A stretch of 64,000 bases of DNA. It comes from Phaseolus vulgaris. Its lineage: Eukaryota > Streptophyta > Magnoliopsida > Fabales > Fabaceae. Position 1 is the first letter of the stretch. Every line of letters begins with the position of its first letter. This document shows positions 48,189 through 61,255 of this stretch, one piece after another. The DNA is taken from the NCBI RefSeq assembly GCF_000499845.2, contig NC_023754.2:22632111-22696110 (forward strand), given 5' to 3'. The notes under the pieces were generated by a model. It saw nothing but the letters and a program-made list of their open reading frames with translations, did no database searches and had not been told where the DNA came from. The position numbers were made by a program, and so were the translations under genes.

Positions 48189-48613
48189 TTTAATGGTATC
48201 AGAGCGGTTCATCCTTAGGATAACCTGAGGGTAGTGGGTTTATTCTGTTTCTCCTGCGTGTAGATTTTTGTTTACGTCTAGCCTCAAGACTAAGTTAAAA
48301 GTTTCTAATAAGATGTTTGACAAAGTTGTTTTTCCTGAAATCTTGTTTGTGTTCGAGTCAAGTTAATTGTTATGAATAAAGATGAAAGTATTAAGAATGA
48401 AAAGAATCTTGATAGAGTGGTGAGGGTGCACACTCATGACTAGATCAAGATTATTTTCTATCTTAATTCTAAGTAGCTAGAGTACATTTTAGGGATAAGT
48501 TTTGATTGGTTTTTACTTGTTTCGTATGATTATTTTTTTGAAATTAATTTGTCTTAAAGATGTAGTTGGAAATTTTTAGTAATTTCTAATCCAATTCTTT
48601 ATGTGCTTAGAAG

Positions 48614-51600
48614 ATGGCACGTAGACCACCTACTCCTCCTCCACCAGTAGATATGCCCAACTTAGCTCGGGCAGTAGAGATGATGGCAACAGCCTTGCAA
48701 CAACAGAGTGCTACTATGGCACAACAGCATTAGGCTGCCCTTCATCAATTAGAAACTACTAGATTAGCGGTTGAAGCATCTCAGCTTCATCAACTACCCC
48801 ATACTTTTAGTCTGGAGGATTTTCCAAGACACAATCCACCCAAATTTAATGGCAAGGAAAATCCAGATGGAGCAGACCAGTGGGTGAGAGACATCGAAAG
48901 AATCTTTGAAGCTACTCAATGCCCTGAAGAGAGAAAGTTATCTTATGCCATCTATATGCTTATTGAAGAAGCTGAGTTTTGGTGGATAGGCATGAAGCAA
49001 ATGATGGAAGACAAAAGAGAAGATGCCACTTGGGAGAACTTCAAAGTAAGATTCCTGGAGGAGTATTTTCCTGATAGTGTCAGGTATGCAAAAGAAATTG
49101 AATTCATGCAGCTGGAACAAGAAAATCTTTCAGTCACAGAATATGCTACTAGGTTCAAACACCTAGCTAGATTCTACACCCAAACCATGACTGAGGCTTG
49201 GAGATGTAGAAAATTTGAGTTTGGATTGAAGCAAGAACTTAAAGAAGTGGTGATTCCTATGTCCATTAGAGTTTTCCCTGCCCTAGTGGAGAAAGCAAAA
49301 GTAGTGGAGAGTTTTAAAAGTAGTAGCAGACTTGCTAAGCCTCAAGTGGGAGGACCTTCTAAAAGCATGCCTAAATATGAAGATAGAAAGAAACCTTATT
49401 TCAAACCTCAATCTTATAGCAGTGGAAGACCCAGTTCTCAATCACCACCTAGTTTCAGATGTTTTAGATGCGGTGGGCCACATGTTGTTAGATTTTGCCC
49501 TCATCCAGTGTTAAATGTGACATGTGATAGATGTCACAGGTATGGTCATGCAACAAAAGACTGTCGTGTCCAATTGGGAGCTCCAAATTCTGGCGGAGTG
49601 CAGCAAGTACAACAAAATAGTAATCAAAAACCCAAAGCTGCTGGCAGAGTTTTTGCTATTAGTGGAGTTGAAGCTTCACAGTCTGATAGCCTTGTTAGAG
49701 GTATTTGTTCTATCCTTGGAACACAATTATCTGTATTGTTTGATTCTGGGGCAACCCATTCTTTTATATCTTTTGATTGTGCTAAGAAACTTAAGTTGCC
49801 AGTCCGAGAATTAGAATTTGAGTTGGTGGTATCTACACCAACAGAAGGTATTATAGTAACTTCTTCCATGTGTGCTGAGTGTCCAGTAATTATAGATGGG
49901 CAGAGATACAAGATCAACATGATTTGTATACCTCTAAAAGATTTGGAGGTTATCTTGGGAATGGATTGGTTGTCTGCTAATCATATCCTTATAGATTGTG
50001 GTCGGAAGAAGTTAATTTTCCCTAAATTAGAAGGAATGCAGGTTATCTCAGCTCATCAGTTTGAGAGAGAGATACGAGAAGGTGCAGAATGTTTTATGCT
50101 CTTGGCTTGTTCTATAGTTACTGATAAAGTACAAAAAGATATGTTTGTAGTTCAGGAGTTTATGGATGTATTTCCTGATGAGATTCCTGGACTTCCACCT
50201 AAAAGAGAGATAGAGTTTGCAATAGACTTGATTCCCGGAGCAGGCCCTGTGTCAATTTCTCCATATCGGATGGCACCAGCGGAGTTAGCTAAATTGAAGA
50301 AACAACTAGAAGACTTATTGGAGAAGCAATTCATTCGACCTAGTGTTTCTCCATGGGGAGCTCCAGTGCTATTGGTGAAGAAGAAAGATGGTTCGTCACG
50401 TCTATGCATAGATTACAGGCAATTAAACAAGTTAACAATAAAGAATAAATATCCTCTTCCTAGAATTGATGACTTGATGGATCAGTTGCATGGGGCAGTT
50501 GTCTTTTCTAAGATAGATTTGCGCTCAGGTTATCACCAAATTTCAGTGAAAGCGGAAGATGTTTAGAAGATTGCTTTTAGATCAAGGTATGGTCACTATG
50601 AATTTCTGGTTATGCCATTTGGGGTGACTAATGCTCCAGCTATTTTCATGGATTATATGAATCGGATATTCAGACCTTTTCTTGATAAGTTTGTGGTAGT
50701 GTTCATAGATGATATTTTGATCTATTCTCGTACAAGGGAAGAACATGCAGAACATCTTAGAACCGTCCTGAGCATTTTGAGAGAAAAACAGTTATATGCT
50801 AAACTTTCAAAATGTGACTTCTGGATGTCAGAAATACAATTTTTAGGACATGTCATCTCTGCACAGGGAATATCAGTAGATCCTTCTAAAGTGGAGGTTG
50901 TACTTCAGTGGGAACGTCCTAAAACAGTTACTGAAATTAGAAGCTTTGTCGGGTTAGCAGGATATTACAGGAGATTTATAAAAGGTTTTTCTAAAATAGT
51001 GGCTCCTTTGACCCAATTGACTAGAAAGGATCATCCTTTTGCATGGACTGAACAATGTGAGAAAAGCTTTGAAGAGTTGAAAAGAAGGTTGACTAATGCT
51101 CCTATATTGACAATCCCTGATACCAATCAGTCTTTTGAAGTTTTCTGTGATGCTTCCTATCAGGGATTGGGTTGTGTTCTAATGCAGAATAAGAAAGTTG
51201 TTGCCTATGCTTCTCGTCAGTTAAAGGTGCATGAAAGAAATTATCCAACTCATGATCTAGAATTGGCAGCAGTTGTCTTTGCTTTAAAAATATGGAGACA
51301 TTTTCTTTACGGAGTTAGTTTTAATGTGTTTAGTGATCATAAAAGTTTGAAGTATTTGTTTGATCAAAAGGAGTTAAATATGAGGCAGAGGAGATGGATT
51401 GAATTTTTAAAAGACTATGATTTCCAGCTGATATACCATCCTGGGAAGGCAAATGTTGTTGCAGATGCGTTGAGTCGTAAAAAGATACAAATGTCTTCGC
51501 TTATGATTAGAGAGTTAGCATTGATTGAAGATTTCAGGAGTATGAATTTGGAGGTTTCCATGTCTTCAAAATTGCATTAGTTGTAATACCCTTGTTATAA

Positions 51601-53075
51601 CTAATGAATTTCTGGAGAAGGTGAAGGAGAAGCAGTTGGAAGATTCAAAATTGAAGAACGTCATGGGCTTATTAAATACTGATAAAGCTAAAGACTTCTC
51701 TTTAGGACTGGATGGTATTTTGAGATTCAAAAATAGAATATGCATACCAGAGGATAATGAACTAAAGCAAACAGTGTTATCTGAAGATCATAAAAGCAAA
51801 CTCAGTTTACACCCAGGGATGACCAAGATGTATCAAGATCTCAAGAAGTCTTATTGGTGGCATGGCATGAAGAATGATGTAGCTAAGTTTGTAGTTGCTT
51901 GCTTGACTTGTAAGAAATCAAAGATTGAACATCAACGGCCTGGAGGCATGTTAACTCAGTTAGACATTCCAGTGTGGAAGTGGGACAGTATCTCAATGGA
52001 TTTTGTTACCCACTTACCACGTACTTTGCAGAAGCATGACTCTGTTTGGGTCATAGTGGACAGGATAACAAAGACGGCACACTTCCTACCTATAGACTTG
52101 AGAATCTCTATGCGGAAGTTGGCCCAGATTTACATAGATGAAATAGTCAGATTGCATGGTGTACCCTCCAGCATAGTTTCAGATAGAGATCCCAGATTCA
52201 CCTCCAGATTCTGGCAAACACTTCAAGAAGCTTTGGGAACTAAACTCAGACTTAGTTCAGCATATCATCCTCAGACTGATGGACAATCAGAGAGAACTAT
52301 CCAGTCCTTAGAGGATTTGCTTAGGACTTGTGTGTTAGATCATTTGGGCAGTTGGGATGAAATTCTACCTTTGGTAGAGTTCACTTACAATAACAGTTAC
52401 CAAGCTAGCATAGGAATGGCTCCTTTCGAGGCATTATATGGAAGAAAGTGCAGGACACCTCTGTGTTGGTTTCAGGATGGTGAGAGTGTGTTAATTGGAC
52501 CAGAATTAATACAACAAACCAATGAGAAAATCAAAATGATTCAGGAAAGATTGAAAACATCTCTCAGCAGGCAAAAATCTTATGCAGATCAAAGAAGAAG
52601 ACCTTTAGAATTCTCTGCGGGTGAACATGTCTTTTTAAGAGTTACACCATTCACTGGTGTAGGAAGAGCACTAAAATCCTAGAAATTGACTTCTAAGTTC
52701 ATAGGATCTTATCAAATTCTCAGGAGAATAGGCCCTGTGGCTTACGAAATTCCTTTGCCTCCTCCTTTAGCTAACATTCACAATATTTTCCATGTATCTC
52801 AGCTAAGAAAGTATGTACCCAATCCTAGCCACATTCTAGAGTCTGATTTTATCCAGGTGAAAGAAAATCTGTCATTTGAAGTGAGATCAATCAGAATTTT
52901 AGATTCACAAGTGAAACAACTTCGTGGAAGAAGTATTCCCATGGTGAAAGTATTGTGGGATCTCATATCTGGAGATTCCACTTGGGAAATTGAAGAGGAG
53001 ATACGAGCATCATACCTTAACCTCTTTCTTGGTAAGTTCATTTTCGAGGACGAAAATTTTTGTAGTTGGAGATAA
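48614..53075 (+). pseudogene. Gypsy gag-pol, unit 2
   Basis: Same domain order and the same four lesions as unit 1, each shifted by 6321 bp (TAG at 48731-48733, TAG at 50564-50566, frameshift near 51578, TAG at 52680-52682). Private change: C to T at 51808, turning Ser into Leu next to the first integrase-finger His (SLHPGM). It ends at the LTR 3 boundary. Confidence 0.93.
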
Positions 53076-54510
53076 TGTAACAGCGCTTTTTAAAAAAAAA
53101 AGCAGCAGCCCCGTCACACACATTCTTTCTTTCTCTCTCTCCCTCCATATGCTTTTCTCTCCCTCTCTCCTAATTTTCTCTCCCAAACTTCATCTTTTTT
53201 AGAATCTGATCATACCACGCTGTAGCAGAGGAGTTAAGGAACATTTCTACCCGATCAGATTTTCAAACAGAGTAAGTTCATTTTTACTCTAAATATCCTT
53301 TGTTCTATGTTTTTCCTTAGGATTTAGTCATCAATCTTGGTGGGGTCAGTTGAGAAGTTTAATCCTCTCAACTTATTATATTATATACTGAAATTTTGTT
53401 CTGTTTGGATAATTTGCATTAGGCCCGTAAATCTTGAAGCTTATCCAAACGGTGGGGAATAAAATTCTAAAAGTTGCTTGAAAAGCAAGCAATTGAGGTA
53501 AGGGAAGCTAAATTTAATTTTTTAATAGCACCCTAGGATAGAAGATCTGAATGCGGAAGGGACGTGGTCCCAATATTCAATTTTTCTTGCAGGGATGTTG
53601 TGTGTTTATATATATTGGGTTGTTTGTTTATATATTATTTAAATTTGTGGAAATATTCGGTTTTGATGATTTAGTATTAAAGTGTTATTTTTTTTATGTC
53701 AAATAAACTTTTGAATATTTTGGATCACTTTTTGAATTATATTGTATGACGAAATGGTATGGAATTGAATTCATACATTTGGGATAATGTATGGACTGAT
53801 GTTCGTTGTGTATTAAATATTGATGTCGGGATAATGTATGGACTGATGTTTGCTGTGTATTAAGTATTGATGCCTATGTGGTAACAGAGATCTCCGAGCT
53901 TCACTGATGATCTAAGTCACATAGACTAAGATATCAGGTGGTGAGAAGCTGATGGGGGAGTTCATGCACACCGTGACATATGAGATGCACGGCTTGGGTT
54001 GTATTGAACTTACCCTGATCCTTTCTGTTGGATTCGCTGGTAATCTTTGGATCAGGTGTTAGTCTCTGGTAGGACTTACTTAATACGGGTCTTCCGGAAG
54101 ACGTTGTTTGTTGAATATTCTGGATGTGTAGATCCATGTGAGATCTATGTGATTGTTTTAATGTTGGGAATTGAAGAAGATTGTGTAATTTGAGAAATTG
54201 ATCATGTAACTTGGTTTTCTCTTTGGATTTAAGTGTGTATATTATAAAATTCTATTTTCAGTAGCTTACCCTTGCTTTTCTTGCTGTGTTTGAACTGCGA
54301 TGACTGTACTATGTACATGAGCAGATGACCATACAGGTGCAGGAGAACCTTAGAGGTTACAGAGTTTTATTTTGAGCTGTGGATATGTAAATATTTGTAT
54401 TTCTATAAATCCTAATCATGTATTAGGAATATTTTGAAAAACTGTAAGCTTGTATAGAATTATGTAGAACCGGTATTGTAATAATTATAAGTAAATTATG
54501 GGGTGTTACA
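53076..54510 (+). repeat. Gypsy LTR 3 (1435 bp, shared by units 2 and 3)
   Basis: Identical to the other LTRs except for ten instead of nine A's in the homopolymer at 53091-53100. Confidence 0.94.
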
Positions 54511-54934
54511 TTTAATGGTATCAGAGCGGTTCATCCTTAGGATAACCTGAGGGTAGTGGGTTTATTCTGTTTCTCCTGCGTGTAGATTTTTGTTTACGTC
54601 TAGCCTCAAGACTAAGTTAAAAGTTTCTAATAAGATGTTTGACAAAGTTGTTTTTCCTGAAATCTTGTTTGTGTTCGAGTCAAGTTAATTGTTATGAATA
54701 AAGATGAAAGTATTAAGAATGAAAAGAATCTTGATAGAGTGGTGAGGGTGCACACTCATGACTAGATCAAGATTATTTTCTATCTTAATTCTAAGTAGCT
54801 AGAGTACATTTTAGGGATAAGTTTTGATTGGTTTTTACTTGTTTCGTATGATTATTTTTTGAAATTAATTTGTCTTAAAGATGTAGTTGGAAATTTTTAG
54901 TAATTTCTAATCCAATTCTTTATGTGCTTAGAAG

Positions 54935-57900
54935 ATGGCACGTAGACCACCTACTCCTCCTCCACCAGTAGATATGCCCAACTTAGCTCGGGCAGTAGAG
55001 ATGATGGCAACAGCCTTGCAACAACAGAGTGCTACTATGGCACAACAGCATTAGGCTGCCCTTCATCAATTAGAAACTACTAGATTAGCGGTTGAAGCAT
55101 CTCAGCTTCATCAACTACCCCATACTTTTAGTCTGGAGGATTTTCCAAGACACAATCCACCCAAATTTAATGGCAAGGAAAATCCAGATGGAGCAGACCA
55201 GTGGGTGAGAGACATCGAAAGAATCTTTGAAGCTACTCAATGCCCTGAAGAGAGAAAGTTATCTTATGCCATCTATATGCTTATTGAAGAAGCTGAGTTT
55301 TGGTGGATAGGCATGAAGCAAATGATGGAAGACAAAAGAGAAGATGCCACTTGGGAGAACTTCAAAGTAAGATTCCTGGAGGAGTATTTTCCTGATAGTG
55401 TCAGGTATGCAAAAGAAATTGAATTCATGCAGCTGGAACAAGAAAATCTTTCAGTCACAGAATATGCTACTAGGTTCAAACACCTAGCTAGATTCTACAC
55501 CCAAACCATGACTGAGGCTTGGAGATGTAGAAAATTTGAGTTTGGATTGAAGCAAGAACTTAAAGAAGTGGTGATTCCTATGTCCATTAGAGTTTTCCCT
55601 GCCCTAGTGGAGAAAGCAAAAGTAGTGGAGAGTTTTAAAAGTAGTAGCAGACTTGCTAAGCCTCAAGTGGGAGGACCTTCTAAAAGCATGCCTAAATATG
55701 AAGATAGAAAGAAACCTTATTTCAAACCTCAATCTTATAGCAGTGGAAGACCCAGTTCTCAATCACCACCTAGTTTCAGATGTTTTAGATGCGGTGGGCC
55801 ACATGTTGTTAGATTTTGCCCTCATCCAGTGTTAAATGTGACATGTGATAGATGTCACAGGTATGGTCATGCAACAAAAGACTGTCGTGTCCAATTGGGA
55901 GCTCCAAATTCTGGCGGAGTGCAGCAAGTACAACAAAATAGTAATCAAAAACCCAAAGCTGCTGGCAGAGTTTTTGCTATTAGTGGAGTTGAAGCTTCAC
56001 AGTCTGATAGCCTTGTTAGAGGTATTTGTTCTATCCTTGGAACACAATTATCTGTATTGTTTGATTCTGGGGCAACCCATTCTTTTATATCTTTTGATTG
56101 TGCTAAGAAACTTAAGTTGCCAGTCCGAGAATTAGAATTTGAGTTGGTGGTATCTACACCAACAGAAGGTATTATAGTAACTTCTTCCATGTGTGCTGAG
56201 TGTCCAGTAATTATAGATGGGCAGAGATACAAGATCAACATGATTTGTATACCTCTAAAAGATTTGGAGGTTATCTTGGGAATGGATTGGTTGTCTGCTA
56301 ATCATATCCTTATAGATTGTGGTCGGAAGAAGTTAATTTTCCCTAAATTAGAAGGAATGCAGGTTATCTCAGCTCATCAGTTTGAGAGAGAGATACGAGA
56401 AGGTGCAGAATGTTTTATGCTCTTGGCTTGTTCTATAGTTACTGATAAAGTACAAAAAGATATGTTTGTAGTTCAGGAGTTTATGGATGTATTTCCTGAT
56501 GAGATTCCTGGACTTCCACCTAAAAGAGAGATAGAGTTTGCAATAGACTTGATTCCCGGAGCAGGCCCTGTGTCAATTTCTCCATATCGGATGGCACCAG
56601 CGGAGTTAGCTAAATTGAAGAAACAACTAGAAGACTTATTGGAGAAGCAATTCATTCGACCTAGTGTTTCTCCATGGGGAGCTCCAGTGCTATTGGTGAA
56701 GAAGAAAGATGGTTCGTCACGTCTATGCATAGATTACAGGCAATTAAACAAGTTAACAATAAAGAATAAATATCCTCTTCCTAGAATTGATGACTTGATG
56801 GATCAGTTGCATGGGGCAGTTGTCTTTTCTAAGATAGATTTGCGCTCAGGTTATCACCAAATTTCAGTGAAAGCGGAAGATGTTTAGAAGATTGCTTTTA
56901 GATCAAGGTATGGTCACTATGAATTTCTGGTTATGCCATTTGGGGTGACTAATGCTCCAGCTATTTTCATGGATTATATGAATCGGATATTCAGACCTTT
57001 TCTTGATAAGTTTGTGGTAGTGTTCATAGATGATATTTTGATCTATTCTCGTACAAGGGAAGAACATGCAGAACATCTTAGAACCGTCCTGAGCATTTTG
57101 AGAGAAAAACAGTTATATGCTAAACTTTCAAAATGTGACTTCTGGATGTCAGAAATACAATTTTTAGGACATGTCATCTCTGCACAGGGAATATCAGTAG
57201 ATCCTTCTAAAGTGGAGGTTGTACTTCAGTGGGAACGTCCTAAAACAGTTACTGAAATTAGAAGCTTTGTCGGGTTAGCAGGATATTACAGGAGATTTAT
57301 AAAAGGTTTTTCTAAAATAGTGGCTCCTTTGACCCAATTGACTAGAAAGGATCATCCTTTTGCATGGACTGAACAATGTGAGAAAAGCTTTGAAGAGTTG
57401 AAAAGAAGGTTGACTAATGCTCCTATATTGACAATCCCTGATACCAATCAGTCTTTTGAAGTTTTCTGTGATGCTTCCTATCAGGGATTGGGTTGTGTTC
57501 TAATGCAGAATAAGAAAGTTGTTGCCTATGCTTCTCGTCAGTTAAAGGTGCATGAAAGAAATTATCCAACTCATGATCTAGAATTGGCAGCAGTTGTCTT
57601 TGCTTTAAAAATATGGAGACATTTTCTTTACGGAGTTAGTTTTAATGTGTTTAGTGATCATAAAAGTTTGAAGTATTTGTTTGATCAAAAGGAGTTAAAT
57701 ATGAGGCAGAGGAGATGGATTGAATTTTTAAAAGACTATGATTTCCAGCTGATATACCATCCTGGGAAGGCAAATGTTGTTGTAGATGCGTTGAGTCGTA
57801 AAAAGATACAAATGTCTTCGCTTATGATTAGAGAGTTAGCATTGATTGAAGATTTCAGGAGTATGAATTTGGAGGTTTCCATGTCTTCAAAATTGCATTA

Positions 57901-59396
57901 GTTGTAATACCCTTGTTATAACTAATGAATTTCTGGAGAAGGTGAAGGAGAAGCAGTTGGAAGATTCAAAATTGAAGAACGTCATGGGCTTATTAAATAC
58001 TGATAAAGCTAAAGACTTCTCTTTAGGACTGGATGGTATTTTGAGATTCAAAAATAGAATATGCATACCAGAGGATAATGAACTAAAGCAAACAGTGTTA
58101 TCTGAAGATCATAAAAGCAAACTCAGTTCACACCCAGGGATGACCAAGATGTATCAAGATCTCAAGAAGTCTTATTGGTGGCATGGCATGAAGAATGATG
58201 TAGCTAAGTTTGTAGTTGCTTGCTTGACTTGTAAGAAATCAAAGATTGAACATCAACGGCCTGGAGGCATGTTAACTCAGTTAGACATTCCAGTGTGGAA
58301 GTGGGACAGTATCTCAATGGATTTTGTTACCCACTTACCACGTACTTTGCAGAAGCATGACTCTGTTTGGGTCATAGTGGACAGGATAACAAAGACGGCA
58401 CACTTCCTACCTATAGACTTGAGAATCTCTATGCGGAAGTTGGCCCAGATTTACATAGATGAAATAGTCAGATTGCATGGTGTACCCTCCAGCATAGTTT
58501 CAGATAGAGATCCCAGATTCACCTCCAGATTCTGGCAAACACTTCAAGAAGCTTTGGGAACTAAACTCAGACTTAGTTCAGCATATCATCCTCAGACTGA
58601 TGGACAATCAGAGAGAACTATCCAGTCCTTAGAGGATTTGCTTAGGACTTGTGTGTTAGATCATTTGGGCAGTTGGGATGAAATTCTACCTTTGGTAGAG
58701 TTCACTTACAATAACAGTTACCAAGCTAGCATAGGAATGGCTCCTTTCGAGGCATTATATGGAAGAAAGTGCAGGACACCTCTGTGTTGGTTTCAGGATG
58801 GTGAGAGTGTGTTAATTGGACCAGAATTAATACAACAAACCAATGAGAAAATCAAAATGATTCAGGAAAGATTGAAAACATCTCTCAGCAGGCAAAAATC
58901 TTATGCAGATCAAAGAAGAAGACCTTTAGAATTCTCTGCGGGTGAACATGTCTTTTTAAGAGTTACACCATTCACTGGTGTAGGAAGAGCACTAAAATCC
59001 TAGAAATTGACTTCTAAGTTCATAGGATCTTATCAAATTCTCAGGAGAATAGGCCCTGTGGCTTACGAAATTCCTTTGCCTCCTCCTTTAGCTAACATTC
59101 ACAATATTTTCCATGTATCTCAGCTAAGAAAGTATGTACCCAATCCTAGCCACATTCTAGAGTCTGATTTTATCCAGGTGAAAGAAAATCTGTCATTTGA
59201 AGTGAGATCAATCAGAATTTTAGATTCACAAGTGAAACAACTTCGTGGAAGAAGTATTCCCATGGTGAAAGTATTGTGGGATCTCATATCTGGAGATTCC
59301 ACTTGGGAAATTGAAGAGGAGATACGAGCATCATACCTTAACCTCTTTCTTGGTAAGTTCATTTTCGAGGACGAAAATTTTTGTAGTTGGAGATAA
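54935..59396 (+). pseudogene. Gypsy gag-pol, unit 3
   Basis: Same four lesions as the other units (TAG at 55052-55054, TAG at 56885-56887, frameshift near 57899, TAG at 59001-59003). Private changes: C to T at 57783 (Ala to Val in the usually conserved ADALSR motif at the end of RNase H), and one T fewer in the leader homopolymer at 54855-54860. The lost T compensates the extra A in LTR 3, so the period stays 6321. Confidence 0.93.
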
Positions 59397-60830
59397 TGTA
59401 ACAGCGCTTTTTAAAAAAAAAGCAGCAGCCCCGTCACACACATTCTTTCTTTCTCTCTCTCCCTCCATATGCTTTTCTCTCCCTCTCTCCTAATTTTCTC
59501 TCCCAAACTTCATCTTTTTTAGAATCTGATCATACCACGCTGTAGCAGAGGAGTTAAGGAACATTTCTACCCGATCAGATTTTCAAACAGAGTAAGTTCA
59601 TTTTTACTCTAAATATCCTTTGTTCTATGTTTTTCCTTAGGATTTAGTCATCAATCTTGGTGGGGTCAGTTGAGAAGTTTAATCCTCTCAACTTATTATA
59701 TTATATACTGAAATTTTGTTCTGTTTGGATAATTTGCATTAGGCCCGTAAATCTTGAAGCTTATCCAAACGGTGGGGAATAAAATTCTAAAAGTTGCTTG
59801 AAAAGCAAGCAATTGAGGTAAGGGAAGCTAAATTTAATTTTTTAATAGCACCCTAGGATAGAAGATCTGAATGCGGAAGGGACGTGGTCCCAATATTCAA
59901 TTTTTCTTGCAGGGATGTTGTGTGTTTATATATATTGGGTTGTTTGTTTATATATTATTTAAATTTGTGGAAATATTCGGTTTTGATGATTTAGTATTAA
60001 AGTGTTATTTTTTTTATGTCAAATAAACTTTTGAATATTTTGGATCACTTTTTGAATTATATTGTATGACGAAATGGTATGGAATTGAATTCATACATTT
60101 GGGATAATGTATGGACTGATGTTCGTTGTGTATTAAATATTGATGTCGGGATAATGTATGGACTGATGTTTGCTGTGTATTAAGTATTGATGCCTATGTG
60201 GTAACAGAGATCTCCGAGCTTCACTGATGATCTAAGTCACATAGACTAAGATATCAGGTGGTGAGAAGCTGATGGGGGAGTTCATGCACACCGTGACATA
60301 TGAGATGCACGGCTTGGGTTGTATTGAACTTACCCTGATCCTTTCTGTTGGATTCGCTGGTAATCTTTGGATCAGGTGTTAGTCTCTGGTAGGACTTACT
60401 TAATACGGGTCTTCCGGAAGACGTTGTTTGTTGAATATTCTGGATGTGTAGATCCATGTGAGATCTATGTGATTGTTTTAATGTTGGGAATTGAAGAAGA
60501 TTGTGTAATTTGAGAAATTGATCATGTAACTTGGTTTTCTCTTTGGATTTAAGTGTGTATATTATAAAATTCTATTTTCAGTAGCTTACCCTTGCTTTTC
60601 TTGCTGTGTTTGAACTGCGATGACTGTACTATGTACATGAGCAGATGACCATACAGGTGCAGGAGAACCTTAGAGGTTACAGAGTTTTATTTTGAGCTGT
60701 GGATATGTAAATATTTGTATTTCTATAAATCCTAATCATGTATTAGGAATATTTTGAAAAACTGTAAGCTTGTATAGAATTATGTAGAACCGGTATTGTA
60801 ATAATTATAAGTAAATTATGGGGTGTTACA
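59397..60830 (+). repeat. Gypsy LTR 4 (shared by units 3 and 4)
   Basis: 1434 bp, same as LTRs 1 and 2 by eye. Followed by the primer site at 60836 and the internal region of unit 4. Confidence 0.94.
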
Positions 60831-61255
60831 TTTAATGGTATCAGAGCGGTTCATCCTTAGGATAACCTGAGGGTAGTGGGTTTATTCTGTTTCTCCTGCG
60901 TGTAGATTTTTGTTTACGTCTAGCCTCAAGACTAAGTTAAAAGTTTCTAATAAGATGTTTGACAAAGTTGTTTTTCCTGAAATCTTGTTTGTGTTCGAGT
61001 CAAGTTAATTGTTATGAATAAAGATGAAAGTATTAAGAATGAAAAGAATCTTGATAGAGTGGTGAGGGTGCACACTCATGACTAGATCAAGATTATTTTC
61101 TATCTTAATTCTAAGTAGCTAGAGTACATTTTAGGGATAAGTTTTGATTGGTTTTTACTTGTTTCGTATGATTATTTTTTTGAAATTAATTTGTCTTAAA
61201 GATGTAGTTGGAAATTTTTAGTAATTTCTAATCCAATTCTTTATGTGCTTAGAAG